From positions 1 to 64,000 of the forward strand of contig NZ_BONQ01000151.1 in the NCBI RefSeq assembly GCF_016862795.1: a DNA stretch of 64,000 nt, in the 5' to 3' direction. Position numbers and translations under genes: made by a program. Below, in pieces: positions 15,604 to 25,123 of this stretch. This stretch comes from Dactylosporangium siamense. Its GTDB lineage: Bacteria > Actinomycetota > Actinomycetes > Mycobacteriales > Micromonosporaceae. Position 1 is the first letter of the stretch; each line of letters begins with the position of its first letter. The notes under the pieces were generated by a model. It was not told where the DNA came from, ran no database searches, and was given only the letters and a program-made list of their open reading frames with translations.

Positions 15604-16641
15604 TCACGGGGCGGAGGCGGTGAGGCCGGCGCAGGTGGAGAGGCCCGCGTAGCGCTGGCTGAGCTTGGTCGCGGCGGCGCCGGTGAGCAGGGTGGGCTGG
15701 CCGGTGTCGGAGACGACAGCGGGGAGGAACTCCCGGCGGGTGACAGCGCGGCCCCGGACGGTGAGGCGCAGGACGCCGGTCTCGACGCTCTTGGAGGTGC
15801 CGTACCAGAGGAAGTTGCCGAGGCCGTACGCGACGAACGTGGGGCCGAGCCAGCCGGAGCCCTGCAGGGTGTGGGCGTGGGCGCCGATGATCAGGTCGGC
15901 GCCGGCGGCGGAGAGTTTGCCGGCGAAGGTCTTCTGGGCGCTGTTGGCGCAGCTGTTGCCCTCGTCACCCCAGTGGTTGAACACGATGACGAGGTCGGCC
16001 TGCTGGCGGGCGGCGGTGACGGCGGCGACGGCGCGGGTCGTGTCGAAGGCCATGGCGACGCCGGGCTTCGACGGGCCGGGGGCCCAGCTGGACGCGAGCT
16101 CGCCGACCTGGCTGAAGCCGAGGACGGCGATCTTCACGCCGCGGACGGTGGTCAGCCAGGGGCGGTACGCCGCGTCGACGTCCGCGCCGGCACCGAACGC
16201 GGGGAAGCCGGCCGCGTGCAGCGCGTCGAGGGTGTCGAGGAGGCCGACGCGGCCGTAGTCGAGGGTGTGGTTGTTGGCGATGCTGACCGCGTCGATGCCG
16301 GCGGCCTTCAGGGCGTCGATCGCGACGGGAGTGGTGCGGAAGTGATAGGTCTTGGGCTCCTCGGTCCCCCTGGACGTGATCGCGGTCTCCAGGTTGACGA
16401 TCGTGAGGTCCGCCCCGGACAGCTGCGACGCGACCGGGCCGAACGCGGTCGCCGGGTCCTTGAGCAGCTTCGCGGTGCGGTCCATGAAGTGCACGTCCCC
16501 GGCGAACACGAGCGTCAGGTCGACCGGGGCCGGCGAGGAAGGGACCGCGGGCAACGCGGCAGCCGAGGACGGAGGAGGCGCAGGCGCAGGCGAGGCAGCC
16601 GAGGAGCAGCCGGCAAGCAGCAGCGGAATCACGAGCACCAT
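15604..16641 (-). CDS. CapA-family lipoprotein (poly-gamma-glutamate synthesis-type metallophosphatase fold)
   Basis: About 345 residues. A lipoprotein signal (VLVIPLLLAGC lipobox) and an Ala/Pro/Ser linker precede a CapA/PGA_cap domain with LVFAGDVHFMDR, NLETAI, IANNHTLDYG, FNHWGDE and GAHAHTLQG, matching a calcineurin-like metal site. Family members act in capsule or poly-gamma-glutamate export, but lone actinobacterial copies have no proven role. I start at ATG 16641; GTG codons a little upstream (16662) are possible. It lies alone between two inverted tRNA-Gly genes. Confidence 0.85.
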   Translation of the reverse strand: MVLVIPLLLAGCSSAASPAPAPPPSSAAALPAVPSSPAPVDLTLVFAGDVHFMDRTAKLLKDPATAFGPVASQLSGADLTIVNLETAITSRGTEEPKTYHFRTTPVAIDALKAAGIDAVSIANNHTLDYGRVGLLDTLDALHAAGFPAFGAGADVDAAYRPWLTTVRGVKIAVLGFSQVGELASSWAPGPSKPGVAMAFDTTRAVAAVTAARQQADLVIVFNHWGDEGNSCANSAQKTFAGKLSAAGADLIIGAHAHTLQGSGWLGPTFVAYGLGNFLWYGTSKSVETGVLRLTVRGRAVTRREFLPAVVSDTGQPTLLTGAAATKLSQRYAGLSTCAGLTASAP

Positions 16642-16748
16642 TCGCCTCACGGCGATCACGCTAACGGGTGACGCCCCCCTCCGGGAACGCAACACGACGA
16701 TGCGCTACAGTCGAACGGCACCAAGGTTCAACAGCAACAACGTGCAAC

Positions 16749-16821
16749 GCGGACGTAGCGCAGCTGGTAGCGCATCACCTTGCCAAGGTGAGGGTCGCGA
16801 GTTCGAATCTCGTCGTCCGCT
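16749..16821 (+). tRNA. tRNA-Gly (anticodon GCC), copy 2
   Basis: Acceptor GCGGACG/CGTCCGC, D-arm AGCGCAGCTGGTAGCGC, anticodon loop TTGCCAA, T-arm GAGTTCGAATCTC. CCA follows at 16822-16824. Sequence identical to the minus-strand copy at 15421..15493. Confidence 0.96.
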
Positions 16822-16833
16822 CCAAAAAGCAGG

Positions 16834-18546
16834 TCACACGCCGTAGGGCAGCGCCCTACGGCGGGCCGCCGGGATCGGCGTTGCCGGTGTCTTCGCGAGC
16901 AGCCACAGCGGATTCGAGACCCCCGCGACCGTCTTGTCCTTCAGTCGCACCTGTGACCGCACGTAGGTGCCCGGCTTGACCGTCGTCCGTGCGGTCCCGG
17001 TCTTCACGGACACCACCGACGTGGACGGCTGCAGGCCGGTGCCCAGCTTGCCGGTGATGATCTCCAGGGTCGCGCCCTTCGGCAGTTTCGTCGCCGACAC
17101 GTCGAGCGCCACCGGTGCCGAGCCGACCAGGACCGCGCCCATGTAGGAGACGTCGCCGACGCGCAGGTCCATGGCGCCGCGGTACGAGGTCAGGTCCGTG
17201 AACCAGGCGGCGCCCGCCGACAGCGCCCGCAGCAGGTCCGCGCGGCGCTTCGACGGCGACCACACGTGGCTGACGAAGTGCTCCTCGTTTGCGGCCCAGT
17301 CGGTCGCGTCATGGTCGTCGCTGGAGCCCAGGGCGGTGAAGAACACGCCGTTGCGGGCCGCGACGTCGAACACCCACAGCAGGTCCTCCAGGGGATCCCG
17401 GCCGATCTCGACGAGGTCGACGCCGAGGGCGCCCCGCGTCACGACCAGGTTCGCCAGTTCGTCGCGTTTCGCCACGTCCATCGGGTGGTTCCAGCAGACG
17501 AGACCGCCGTGCGCGTGCAGCCAGCGGACCATGGACGCGGTCAGCGCGGCGTCGTTGTCGCGCACCGGCGGGCTCGGAAAGGCGGGCAGCGTCAGGTCGC
17601 CGCCGAACCAGTTCAGGTGCCGCACCATCGACACCTCGAGGGCCCGGTACTGCGTCACGTCCGGATACCGGAGCGCGACCGCGTCGATGATCGAGGCGCG
17701 CAGCTGCTCGCCGGCCTGGCCCGCGCGGCGGCTCCGGTTGAACGTCAGCCGGTCGGCGACGAACCGGCCCTGCCGGACCTCCAGCGCGAGCCCGGTCAGC
17801 GCGTTGTCGCCGGCGACGATGTCGGGCCACAGCTTGGCGATGTCGTCGCGGAGCACGAAGGTGAACCGCTGCCACGCGCCCGGCTGAACGGGCAGCCGGA
17901 CCGTGCCCTGCGCTCCGTCGGCCTTGTGCGTGACCTTGTCGACGTCGCCGATCTGGTACGCGACGCGCAGGATCCCCTTCCCCGGCTGGTTGGACAGCTG
18001 CAGGTCCAGTGTGAGTGCCCCGCCGCTGCCGATCTGCTCCGGCAGCACGTCCAGGGTCAGTGTGGTGTCGTCGACGCAGGCGTTCGCCATCGCGTTCCAC
18101 GCCACGCCCTCGAAGCGGACCGCGCCGGCGCCGGTGGCGGTGAGCCGCAGCGCCTTGCCGGGGCCGTCGTGCGGCGAGTGCGGGGCCGCGACGAAGTCGG
18201 CGCCGTGGCTGCCGGGTTTGCCCACGACGTGCTGCTTCCACGTCCAGGCGAGCCCGTGCTCGGGTTCGGCGGTGCCGTCGAAGTGCACGGCCTGCCGGTG
18301 CCCGGCCGCGGCGATGCGGAAGTCGTGGTCGGTGAACCAGACCACGTCGACCTTGTGCTTGCGGGCCTGGTCCAGGTGCGCGGCGTAGCTCGCCACGCCC
18401 TCACTGAACGGCCCATGGATGTGCGTCGCCATGCTGACCGGCCGCGGAACCGGAGCCGCAGCAGCAGCCGCAGCCGGAAGCGCGGCCGCAGCCGGCACAG
18501 CGGCGGCAGCGAGCAGCACGCCACGCCGGGAAACCCCCGTATCCAC
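16834..18546 (-). CDS. Tat-exported PHP-domain-like metal-dependent hydrolase
   Basis: About 570 residues. The N-terminus has a twin-arginine signal (SRRGVLLAAAA and an Ala-rich core). After cleavage the protein begins with a PHP-like metal motif (THIHGPFSEG, WFTDHD), and other likely metal-site groups appear later (CWNHPMD, GSSDDHD). A beta-rich insert (~150-280) may be a carbohydrate-binding-like domain and the last ~100 residues are beta-rich too. The reaction cannot be told; secreted phosphoesterase-type activity is plausible. I start at GTG 18546 because AAGG precedes it and it puts the Arg pair near the N-terminus. Divergent from the AfsR-like gene. Confidence 0.7.
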   Translation of the reverse strand: MDTGVSRRGVLLAAAAVPAAAALPAAAAAAAPVPRPVSMATHIHGPFSEGVASYAAHLDQARKHKVDVVWFTDHDFRIAAAGHRQAVHFDGTAEPEHGLAWTWKQHVVGKPGSHGADFVAAPHSPHDGPGKALRLTATGAGAVRFEGVAWNAMANACVDDTTLTLDVLPEQIGSGGALTLDLQLSNQPGKGILRVAYQIGDVDKVTHKADGAQGTVRLPVQPGAWQRFTFVLRDDIAKLWPDIVAGDNALTGLALEVRQGRFVADRLTFNRSRRAGQAGEQLRASIIDAVALRYPDVTQYRALEVSMVRHLNWFGGDLTLPAFPSPPVRDNDAALTASMVRWLHAHGGLVCWNHPMDVAKRDELANLVVTRGALGVDLVEIGRDPLEDLLWVFDVAARNGVFFTALGSSDDHDATDWAANEEHFVSHVWSPSKRRADLLRALSAGAAWFTDLTSYRGAMDLRVGDVSYMGAVLVGSAPVALDVSATKLPKGATLEIITGKLGTGLQPSTSVVSVKTGTARTTVKPGTYVRSQVRLKDKTVAGVSNPLWLLAKTPATPIPAARRRALPYGV

Positions 18547-18704
18547 CCTCCGACCTTGCCCGCCTTGCCGCGCGTACCGCAGCGGAACAGCGAAAACGCA
18601 ACGTTGTACGGCGCTCCGCCTCCCCCGTTGCCGAGCCGGAGCGCCGTCCACCGACAAGGATCACGGTTGCCCCGAACGAAAACCTTGCTGAATGCTTGAG
18701 GTCG

Positions 18705-21461
18705 ATGTCCCACGATCATGAACGGCTCGAGATCCGGCTCCTCGGCGCCGTGGAGGTCCGCACCGGCGGGCACCCGGCGGCCATCGGGCACCCGAGGCAG
18801 CGGGCGGTCCTGGCGGCGCTCGCCGTCGACGCCGGCGCTTCGGTCCGGGTCGACCAGATCGTCGACCGGGTCTGGGGCGAGGAGGTGCCGGACCAGGTCC
18901 GCCAGTCCGTCTACGCCTACGTCGCCCGGCTCCGGCACGTGGTGCCGATCGTCCGGCGCGCCCGCGGGTATGTGCTGGACGTCGACCCGGACGTGGTCGA
19001 CCTGCACCGGTTCCGCCGGCTCGCGGCCACGGCACCGCGCGCGGCGCTGGACCTGTGGCACGGCACGCCGCTCGCCGACGTGGAGGGCGCCTGGGCGGCG
19101 GCGACCCGCACGCACTGGCGGCAGGAGCAGCGCGACGCGACGGTCGCCTGGGCCGACGACGAGCTGCGGCGCGGGCGGGCCCCGGCGGTCATCGGACCCC
19201 TCGCCGCGGTCGTCGCCGCGCACCCCCTCGCGGAGCAGCCGGTGGAGCGGCTGATGCGGGCGCTGCAGGCCGAGCGGCGCTACGCGGAGGCCCTCGACGT
19301 GTACGCCCAGCTGCGCGAACGGCTCGCCGGGGCGCTCGGCGCCAGCCCGGGACCGTCCCTGCAGGCGTTGCACCGCTCGATCCTGCTCGGGGAGACTCCC
19401 GCGGCGCAGCCGGAGCCACGGTCCGCCGGAAACGACGGGACGGCGCCATCGGTACCGGCGCAGCTGCCGCTGGATGTGCGCGGGTTCGCCGGGCGGGAGG
19501 CGACGATCGCGGAGCTGGACGCGCTCGCCGACGGCACCGACGTGACCAGCACGGCCGTGGTGATCTCGGCGCTGTCCGGGACCGCCGGGGTCGGCAAGAC
19601 CGCCCTGGCGGTGCACTGGGCGCACCGGGCCGCGCGCCGGTTCCCCGACGGCCAGCTGTACGTCAACCTGCGCGGGTTCGGGCCGCCCGGTGCGGTGGCC
19701 GGCGCCGACGAGGCGATGCGGGTCCTGCTCGACGGGCTCGGGGTGCCCGCCGAGCGGGTGCCGGCCGGGATCGACGCGCAGGCGGCGCTGTACCGCAGCG
19801 CCATCGCCGGCCGGCGGATGCTGATCCTCGTCGACAACGCCCGCGACGCCCGGCAGGTCCGGCCGTTGCTGCCGGGAGCGCCCGGCTGCCTGGTCCTGGT
19901 GACGAGCCGGGACAGCCTCACCGGCCTGGTCGCCGGCGAGGGGGCGGTGCCGCTGCCGCTCGACCTGCTCAGCCGCCGCGAGGCCCGCGAGCTGCTGGCC
20001 GGGCGGCTCGGCGCGGACCGGGTGGCGCGCGAGCCGGAGGCGGTCGAGGAGATCGTCGACCGGTGCGCCCGGCTGCCGCTCGCGCTCGCCATCGCCGCCG
20101 CGCGGGTCGCCACCGACCCGCGGCGGGCCCTCGGTGACGTCGCCCGCGAGCTCGCCGACGCCGAACACCGGCTCGACCCGTTCGCCGGGACCGACGCCAT
20201 GACCGACGTGCGGGCCGTGTTCTCGTGGTCCTACCACCGGCTGAGCCCGGCCGCCGCGCGGATGTTCCGCCTGCTCGGGCTGCACCCCGGCGACGACGTC
20301 ACGGCACCGGTCGCGGCCAGCCTGACCGGCACGCCGGCGCGGCGGGCCGCGGCGGTCCTGGCCGAGCTCGCCGAGGTGCACCTGCTCACCGAGGCGCAGC
20401 CCGGCCGGTACGGCTTCCACGACCTGCTGCGGGCCTTCGCCCAGGAGCAGGCGGCCGGCGACCCGGGCGCGCCCGCGGCGCTGCGCCGGCTGTTCGACCA
20501 CTACCTGCACAGCGCCGCCGACGCCGCGCCGCGGCTGGACCCGTTCCGCGGGAGGGTGCCGCTGCCGCCGGTCGCACCCGGCACGGTGCCGGAGGAGTTC
20601 ACCGGTCAGGACGACGCGACGGCGTGGTTCGCCGCCGAGTACCGCGCGCTCATGGCCGCCGTATCCCTGACCGCCGGTTCCGACGACCCGGGGCTCGCCC
20701 TGCATCCGGCCCGGCTGGCCCGCGCCCTGATCGACTATCAGCAGCGCACCGGGCGCTGGGGCGACGAGCTCGCCGCGCACGACGCCGCGGCGCGGGCCGC
20801 CCGGCAGCGCGGCGACCGGCTCGGCGAGGCGTACGCGGCGCACGGGATCGCCCGGGCGAACGGGTATCTCGGCCGGCCCGACGCGGCCCGCGACGCGGGG
20901 CTGCGGGCCGCCGAGCTGTACCGCGACGCCGGGCTGCCCGTCGCCGAGGCCGACGCGCACAGCAGCATCGCCGCCGCGATGCTCACCGCGCACCGCCTCC
21001 CCGAGGCGCTCGAGCACGCCCGGCGACTGGTCGAGCTCGCCACGGCGCACGGCGGGCCGGTCGACCAGGCGCAGGGGCTCAACACGTACGGCTACACCCT
21101 CACGCTGCTCGGCCGGTTCGACGAGGCGCTCGTCCCCCTCGAGCGGGCCCTGGACCTGCAGTCCGCGTCCAGCGACGGGCACGGCGCCGCGTACACCCTC
21201 GACAGCATCGCGCTGGTCTGCCTGAGCCTGGGCCGGCTCGACGAGGCGGCCGGGCACTACCGGCGCTCGCTGGAACTGTTCGACCAGGCGGGCGACCGCT
21301 TCGGCAAGGTCTTCCCGCTGCGCGGCCTCGGTGACCTGTTCGCCGCGCGCGGCGACCGCGACGCGGCCCGGGAGACCTATGCGCAGGCGCTGCGGATCAG
21401 CCGTGAGATGGACGCCAACCCCCGCACGGCGGAGCTGGAGGAACGCATCGGCAAGCTGTGA
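18705..21461 (+). CDS. AfsR/SARP-family transcriptional regulator (winged helix, BTAD, NB-ARC, TPR)
   Basis: About 918 residues. Order: OmpR-like winged helix (~6-90: EIRLLGAVEVRTGG, PRQRAVLAALAV), bacterial transcriptional activator domain (~95-225), STAND/NB-ARC ATPase with Walker A SGTAGVGKTALAV (near 290-300), and C-terminal TPR repeats (~650-910). Such regulators often switch on secondary metabolism or morphology genes. The ATG at 18705 has GAGG upstream; TTG at 18696 is less likely. It ends directly against the convergent yaaA gene. No biosynthetic cluster is visible beside it, so the target is unknown. Confidence 0.9.
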   Translation: MSHDHERLEIRLLGAVEVRTGGHPAAIGHPRQRAVLAALAVDAGASVRVDQIVDRVWGEEVPDQVRQSVYAYVARLRHVVPIVRRARGYVLDVDPDVVDLHRFRRLAATAPRAALDLWHGTPLADVEGAWAAATRTHWRQEQRDATVAWADDELRRGRAPAVIGPLAAVVAAHPLAEQPVERLMRALQAERRYAEALDVYAQLRERLAGALGASPGPSLQALHRSILLGETPAAQPEPRSAGNDGTAPSVPAQLPLDVRGFAGREATIAELDALADGTDVTSTAVVISALSGTAGVGKTALAVHWAHRAARRFPDGQLYVNLRGFGPPGAVAGADEAMRVLLDGLGVPAERVPAGIDAQAALYRSAIAGRRMLILVDNARDARQVRPLLPGAPGCLVLVTSRDSLTGLVAGEGAVPLPLDLLSRREARELLAGRLGADRVAREPEAVEEIVDRCARLPLALAIAAARVATDPRRALGDVARELADAEHRLDPFAGTDAMTDVRAVFSWSYHRLSPAAARMFRLLGLHPGDDVTAPVAASLTGTPARRAAAVLAELAEVHLLTEAQPGRYGFHDLLRAFAQEQAAGDPGAPAALRRLFDHYLHSAADAAPRLDPFRGRVPLPPVAPGTVPEEFTGQDDATAWFAAEYRALMAAVSLTAGSDDPGLALHPARLARALIDYQQRTGRWGDELAAHDAAARAARQRGDRLGEAYAAHGIARANGYLGRPDAARDAGLRAAELYRDAGLPVAEADAHSSIAAAMLTAHRLPEALEHARRLVELATAHGGPVDQAQGLNTYGYTLTLLGRFDEALVPLERALDLQSASSDGHGAAYTLDSIALVCLSLGRLDEAAGHYRRSLELFDQAGDRFGKVFPLRGLGDLFAARGDRDAARETYAQALRISREMDANPRTAELEERIGKL

Positions 21462-22202
21462 CTACAGCGCCGCGACGTGGATGTCGAGCTCGGCGGGCCG
21501 GCGCACCCGGACGTCGTAGCCGAGGTCGCGGACGGCGGCGGCGAGCGCGGCCGGGGTGCGGGGGCGGGCGCCGGCGAGCAGCAGCGCGCGCACCAGGCGG
21601 CCCTTGGTGGCCTTGTTGAAGTGGCTGACGACCTTGCCGCCGTGCAGGACGCGGACGCTGACGGCGTTGCGGGGGGTCCACATCCCGGTGTACGCCGAGG
21701 ACCGCAGGTCCAGCACGAGCATGTCGCCGGCGAGCTCGTCGAGGACCGGGGGCAGCGCCGAGCGCCAGTGCGCGGTGAGGGCGCCGGTGGTGGGCAGCCG
21801 CACGCCGATCGAGCAGCGGTACGTCGGGACCCGGTCGGCGGGTCGCAGCGCACCCCACAGGCCGGAGAAGATCAGCAGCTGCTTGCGGGCGCGGGCGAGC
21901 GCCGGGCCGGTCAGCGACGCCAGGTCGAGCGCGTCGTAGAGGACGCCGGTGTACAGCGCGGCGGCCGGCACGGCCGGGGCGGTGCGCAGGTGCCCGTTGC
22001 GGGCCGCCTCGTCCGCCAGGCCCGGGGTCAGTCCGAGCGTCGCGAGGGCGAGCTCCGGGTCGCCGCTGAGCTTCACCAGGTCGTCGATGACCGCGGTGCG
22101 GGCGGCGGACAGCGCCGGCAGGCCGAGCCGGTCGAGGTCCAGGGGCGCGCCGCGGCGCGGGGCGGCGGCCTTCCCCTCGGACGGTGGCAGCAGGATCAGC
22201 AC
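21462..22202 (-). CDS. yaaA: Peroxide stress protein YaaA family (DUF328/UPF0246)
   Basis: About 246 residues. It begins (V)LILLPPSEGK, the family hallmark, and contains YTGVLYDAL, IFSGLWGALRP, PTYR and SHFNKATKGRLVRALL. In E. coli YaaA limits oxidative DNA damage by lowering free iron, and it binds DNA. The GTG at 22202 gives the canonical N-terminus. Convergent with the AfsR-like gene without a gap; the sigma factor gene ends 36 bp upstream on the same strand. Confidence 0.88.
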   Translation of the reverse strand: MLILLPPSEGKAAAPRRGAPLDLDRLGLPALSAARTAVIDDLVKLSGDPELALATLGLTPGLADEAARNGHLRTAPAVPAAALYTGVLYDALDLASLTGPALARARKQLLIFSGLWGALRPADRVPTYRCSIGVRLPTTGALTAHWRSALPPVLDELAGDMLVLDLRSSAYTGMWTPRNAVSVRVLHGGKVVSHFNKATKGRLVRALLLAGARPRTPAALAAAVRDLGYDVRVRRPAELDIHVAAL

Positions 22203-22238
22203 CGCCCGAGGGTACAAGGGACTGTTGCGACAGAGCCC

Positions 22239-23126
22239 TCAGGCGTGCCGGCCGGCCTGCAGGAACGGCATGCCGTGGTGGTTCGTCTGCGCCAGGCGGC
22301 TGTTGAGGTTGCCGGCGCTGGCGATCTTGTCGTGGTACGCCTCGCGCCGGCGGGCCACGCAGCCCGTCGGCTTGTCGCTGATCGAGACGAGATCCGGGTC
22401 GAGGTGCGTGTTGAGGCCGTCGCGCAGCAGCATGAGCGCCTCGGCGCGCAGCTGGGAGACCCGTGACTCGGTGACACCGAGGTCGTGGGCGATCTCCATC
22501 ATGGGGCGCTCCTGGAAGAAGTACCCCTTGACGACCTTGCCGAGGCGTTCGGGGAGCGCCTCGACGGCGTTGTGCAGGTAGCCGATCCGTTCCCGGTGCA
22601 GGATCAGGTCCTCCGGGCCGGCGGCCCGCTCCGGCACCATGTCCTCGGCGCTGCCGGCCGCGAACCCCTGCAGGGACAGCACCGCGGCCCGCTGCACGTC
22701 GTCGTCGATCGACTGGAGCTCGTCGACGCTGACGCCCAGCGCCTCGGCCAGCTCATGGTTGGTCGGGGTGCGTCCGAGCGCCGCGGTCAGTTCCTGTTGC
22801 ATCGCGTCGGCCTGCCTGGCCCTGGCCCGCACCGACCGGCTCGCCCAGTCCAGCCCGCGCAGCTCGTCGAGGATCGCGCCCCGGATGCGGGTCGTGGCGA
22901 AGCTGCCGAACGGGATGCCCCGGCTCGGGTCGAACGCCTTCGCGGCGCCGGCCAGGGCCGCCATGCCGGCGGAGACCAGGTCTTCGCGGCTGACGTGGGC
23001 GGGTAGGCGTCCGAGCGTCTGGCGCACCAGATGCCCGACGAGTGGCAGGTGCTCGCGGATCAGATCCTCGAGCTCGCGGCCTTCCAACTGGACCTTGAGC
23101 GTGGCACCCTCAAGGGTCGCTGTCAT
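22239..23126 (-). CDS. FliA/WhiG-family sigma factor
   Basis: About 295 residues. Region 2 (HLPLVGHLVRQTLGRLPAHV, EDLVSAGMAALAGAAKAFDP, FGSFATTRIRGAILDELRGL), region 3 and region 4 with a helix-turn-helix (PMMEIAHDLGVTESRVSQLR) match the flagellar/sporulation group-3 sigma factors. A ~60-residue tail beyond region 4 is unusual for the family. In actinomycetes such factors drive motility or sporulation genes. ATG 23126 has GAGGGGGA upstream. Divergent from the recQ-like gene. Confidence 0.92.
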   Translation of the reverse strand: MTATLEGATLKVQLEGRELEDLIREHLPLVGHLVRQTLGRLPAHVSREDLVSAGMAALAGAAKAFDPSRGIPFGSFATTRIRGAILDELRGLDWASRSVRARARQADAMQQELTAALGRTPTNHELAEALGVSVDELQSIDDDVQRAAVLSLQGFAAGSAEDMVPERAAGPEDLILHRERIGYLHNAVEALPERLGKVVKGYFFQERPMMEIAHDLGVTESRVSQLRAEALMLLRDGLNTHLDPDLVSISDKPTGCVARRREAYHDKIASAGNLNSRLAQTNHHGMPFLQAGRHA

Positions 23127-23326
23127 CGGTTCCCCCTCGTGTCTGTGGTGAACCCCGTGCAGGCGGTCCACCTGCTGACACGAAGAACTTTCGGCTACGA
23201 AGGGTGCTGGCGCCGTCACTTTCGGGTGCCTTTTGGTTGCGAGACGGTGAGAGTGCTCAGATTCGGCGTGTCGCAGAAACTCGCTCAGCGCGCCGTGGCA
23301 TTCGAACACCGGTACAGTCGCCCGCG

Positions 23327-25045
23327 ATGAATCTTGTACCGCTCGCACCCCGCCTACGCCGCGTCGCACGCCAGCACTTCGGCTGGGAACAGCTGCGCGC
23401 AGGACAGCTTCCGCCGATGCGCGCCCTGCTCAAGCGGCGGGACGCTCTCGTGGTGTTACCCACCGGCGGCGGAAAGTCCGCGATCTACCAGGTCCCGGCG
23501 ATGCTGCTGCCCGGACCCACTGTCGTCATCTCACCACTCCTCGCGCTGCAGCAGGACCAGATCGCCGGACTGAACCGCCGCCAGGACGGTCAGGCGGTCC
23601 GGATCAGCTCGGCGGAGACGCCCAACCAGCAGAAGGCCGCCCTGGAGGCGCTGCGCGCCGGCACCGCCAGGTTCCTGTTCATCACGCCGGAGCAGCTCGG
23701 CAACCCCGCCAGGCTGGCGGAGGTGCGTGACCTCAAGCCGAGCATGGTGGCGGTCGACGAGGCGCACTGCGTCTCCGCCTGGGGCTACGACTTCCGCCCC
23801 GACTACCTGCAGCTCGGCCACCTCATCCGGGAGCTCGGCGACGGGAAGCGCCGGCCGGTGATCGTGGCCCTCACCGCGACGGCGTCGCCGCCCGTGCGCG
23901 CGGACATCACCGAGTCCCTCGGGCTGCACGACCCGTTCACGCACGTCGCCGGCCTCGACCGGGCCAACCTGGAGCTGGCGACGGTGCACTGCACCAGCGA
24001 CGAGCAGCGCTGGCAGCGGCTGCTCGCCCAGGTGCGGAAGGAGCCGCGGCCCGGGATCGTGTACGCGCCGACGCGGGCCATCGCCGAGCAGTACGCGACC
24101 CGGCTCACCGAGCACGGCGTCGAGGCGGTCGCGTTCCACGCCGGGCTCGCGTCCGGTGAGCGGACCCGCCGGTACACCGACTTCATGGCCGACAAGATCC
24201 CGGTCATGGTCGCGACCAGCGCCTTCGGCATGGGCGTCGACAAGCCCAACATCCGCTGGGTGCACCACGTGGCGCTGCCGGACTCCCCCGACAGCTACCT
24301 GCAGGAGATCGGCCGCGCCGGCCGGGACGGCGAGGCGTCGCGCACGGTGCTGTTCTTCCGGCCCGAGGACGTGTCGCTGCAACGGTTCTTCGCCGCCGGC
24401 GCCCCCGACGGCCACGAGCTCACCCAGCTCGCCGCGGCGCTGCGCGAGGGCCCGGTCAGCCGGACCGCCCTCGCCACCCGCAGCGGGCTGCCGGCCCGGA
24501 AGGTCACCTCGCTGCTGAGCCTCCTGGAGCAGGTCGGCGCCGTCGAGGTGCTGTCCGGCAACAAGATCGGCACCCCCCGCTACGCGCCCACCCCGGCCGA
24601 GGCGTCCCGGCTCGCCCTCGCCCAGTTCGAGCGGCACCAGACGCTGCGGCGATCCAGGATCGACATGATGCGCCAGTACGCGGAGAGCGCCAACTGCCGC
24701 GGCAACTCGCTGCTCGCGTACTTCGGCGAACAGGCCGAACGGGCGTGCGGGCACTGCGACAACTGCGCCAACGGCACCGTCGTGGTCGACCCGGTGGTGC
24801 CGCACGTGCCGTGGTACCGGCGGATCTTCCGCAGGACCACGACGACCCTTCCCGCGGACGAGATCCCGGTCGTCGACCTGGCGCGGCCGTTCCCGGTGTC
24901 GAGCGAGGTCCGGCACACCGCCTGGGGCACCGGCACCGTCATGGCCTACGAGCAGGACCGGGTCGTCGTGCTGTTCGAGGAGGTCGGGTACAAGACGCTG
25001 TCGGTGCCGATCGTGCAGAAGTCGAAGCTGCTGGAGCCCGTCTGA
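23327..25045 (+). CDS. RecQ-family ATP-dependent DNA helicase
   Basis: About 572 residues. Helicase core: PTGGGKSA (Walker A, ~45-52), VDEAHCVSAWG (DEAH, ~143), ALTATASPP, ATSAFGMGVDKPN and QEIGRAGRDG. A RecQ zinc site with Cys near 457 and CGHCDNC (~474-480) follows. No HRDC domain is visible; the last ~90 residues are different, with a small beta-rich end (AWGTGTVMAYEQDRVVVLFE). It unwinds forked or recombination DNA in repair. ATG at 23327 lies about 200 bp from the divergent sigma factor gene. Confidence 0.93.
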   Translation: MNLVPLAPRLRRVARQHFGWEQLRAGQLPPMRALLKRRDALVVLPTGGGKSAIYQVPAMLLPGPTVVISPLLALQQDQIAGLNRRQDGQAVRISSAETPNQQKAALEALRAGTARFLFITPEQLGNPARLAEVRDLKPSMVAVDEAHCVSAWGYDFRPDYLQLGHLIRELGDGKRRPVIVALTATASPPVRADITESLGLHDPFTHVAGLDRANLELATVHCTSDEQRWQRLLAQVRKEPRPGIVYAPTRAIAEQYATRLTEHGVEAVAFHAGLASGERTRRYTDFMADKIPVMVATSAFGMGVDKPNIRWVHHVALPDSPDSYLQEIGRAGRDGEASRTVLFFRPEDVSLQRFFAAGAPDGHELTQLAAALREGPVSRTALATRSGLPARKVTSLLSLLEQVGAVEVLSGNKIGTPRYAPTPAEASRLALAQFERHQTLRRSRIDMMRQYAESANCRGNSLLAYFGEQAERACGHCDNCANGTVVVDPVVPHVPWYRRIFRRTTTTLPADEIPVVDLARPFPVSSEVRHTAWGTGTVMAYEQDRVVVLFEEVGYKTLSVPIVQKSKLLEPV

Positions 25046-25123
25046 CCCCGGGTGCGTTCCTGAGGTCCGTGCCCCGGCGGTGGTCGGCAGGCGCCGCTGC
25101 CGGCCACCGCCTAGGCTGGGGAC

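Noticed and set aside
18057-21257. A 3.2-kb open frame on the minus strand opposite the AfsR-like gene
   Set aside because: It is an Arg/Gly/Pro-rich by-product of high-GC codon bias in the real plus-strand gene, whose domains are unmistakable.
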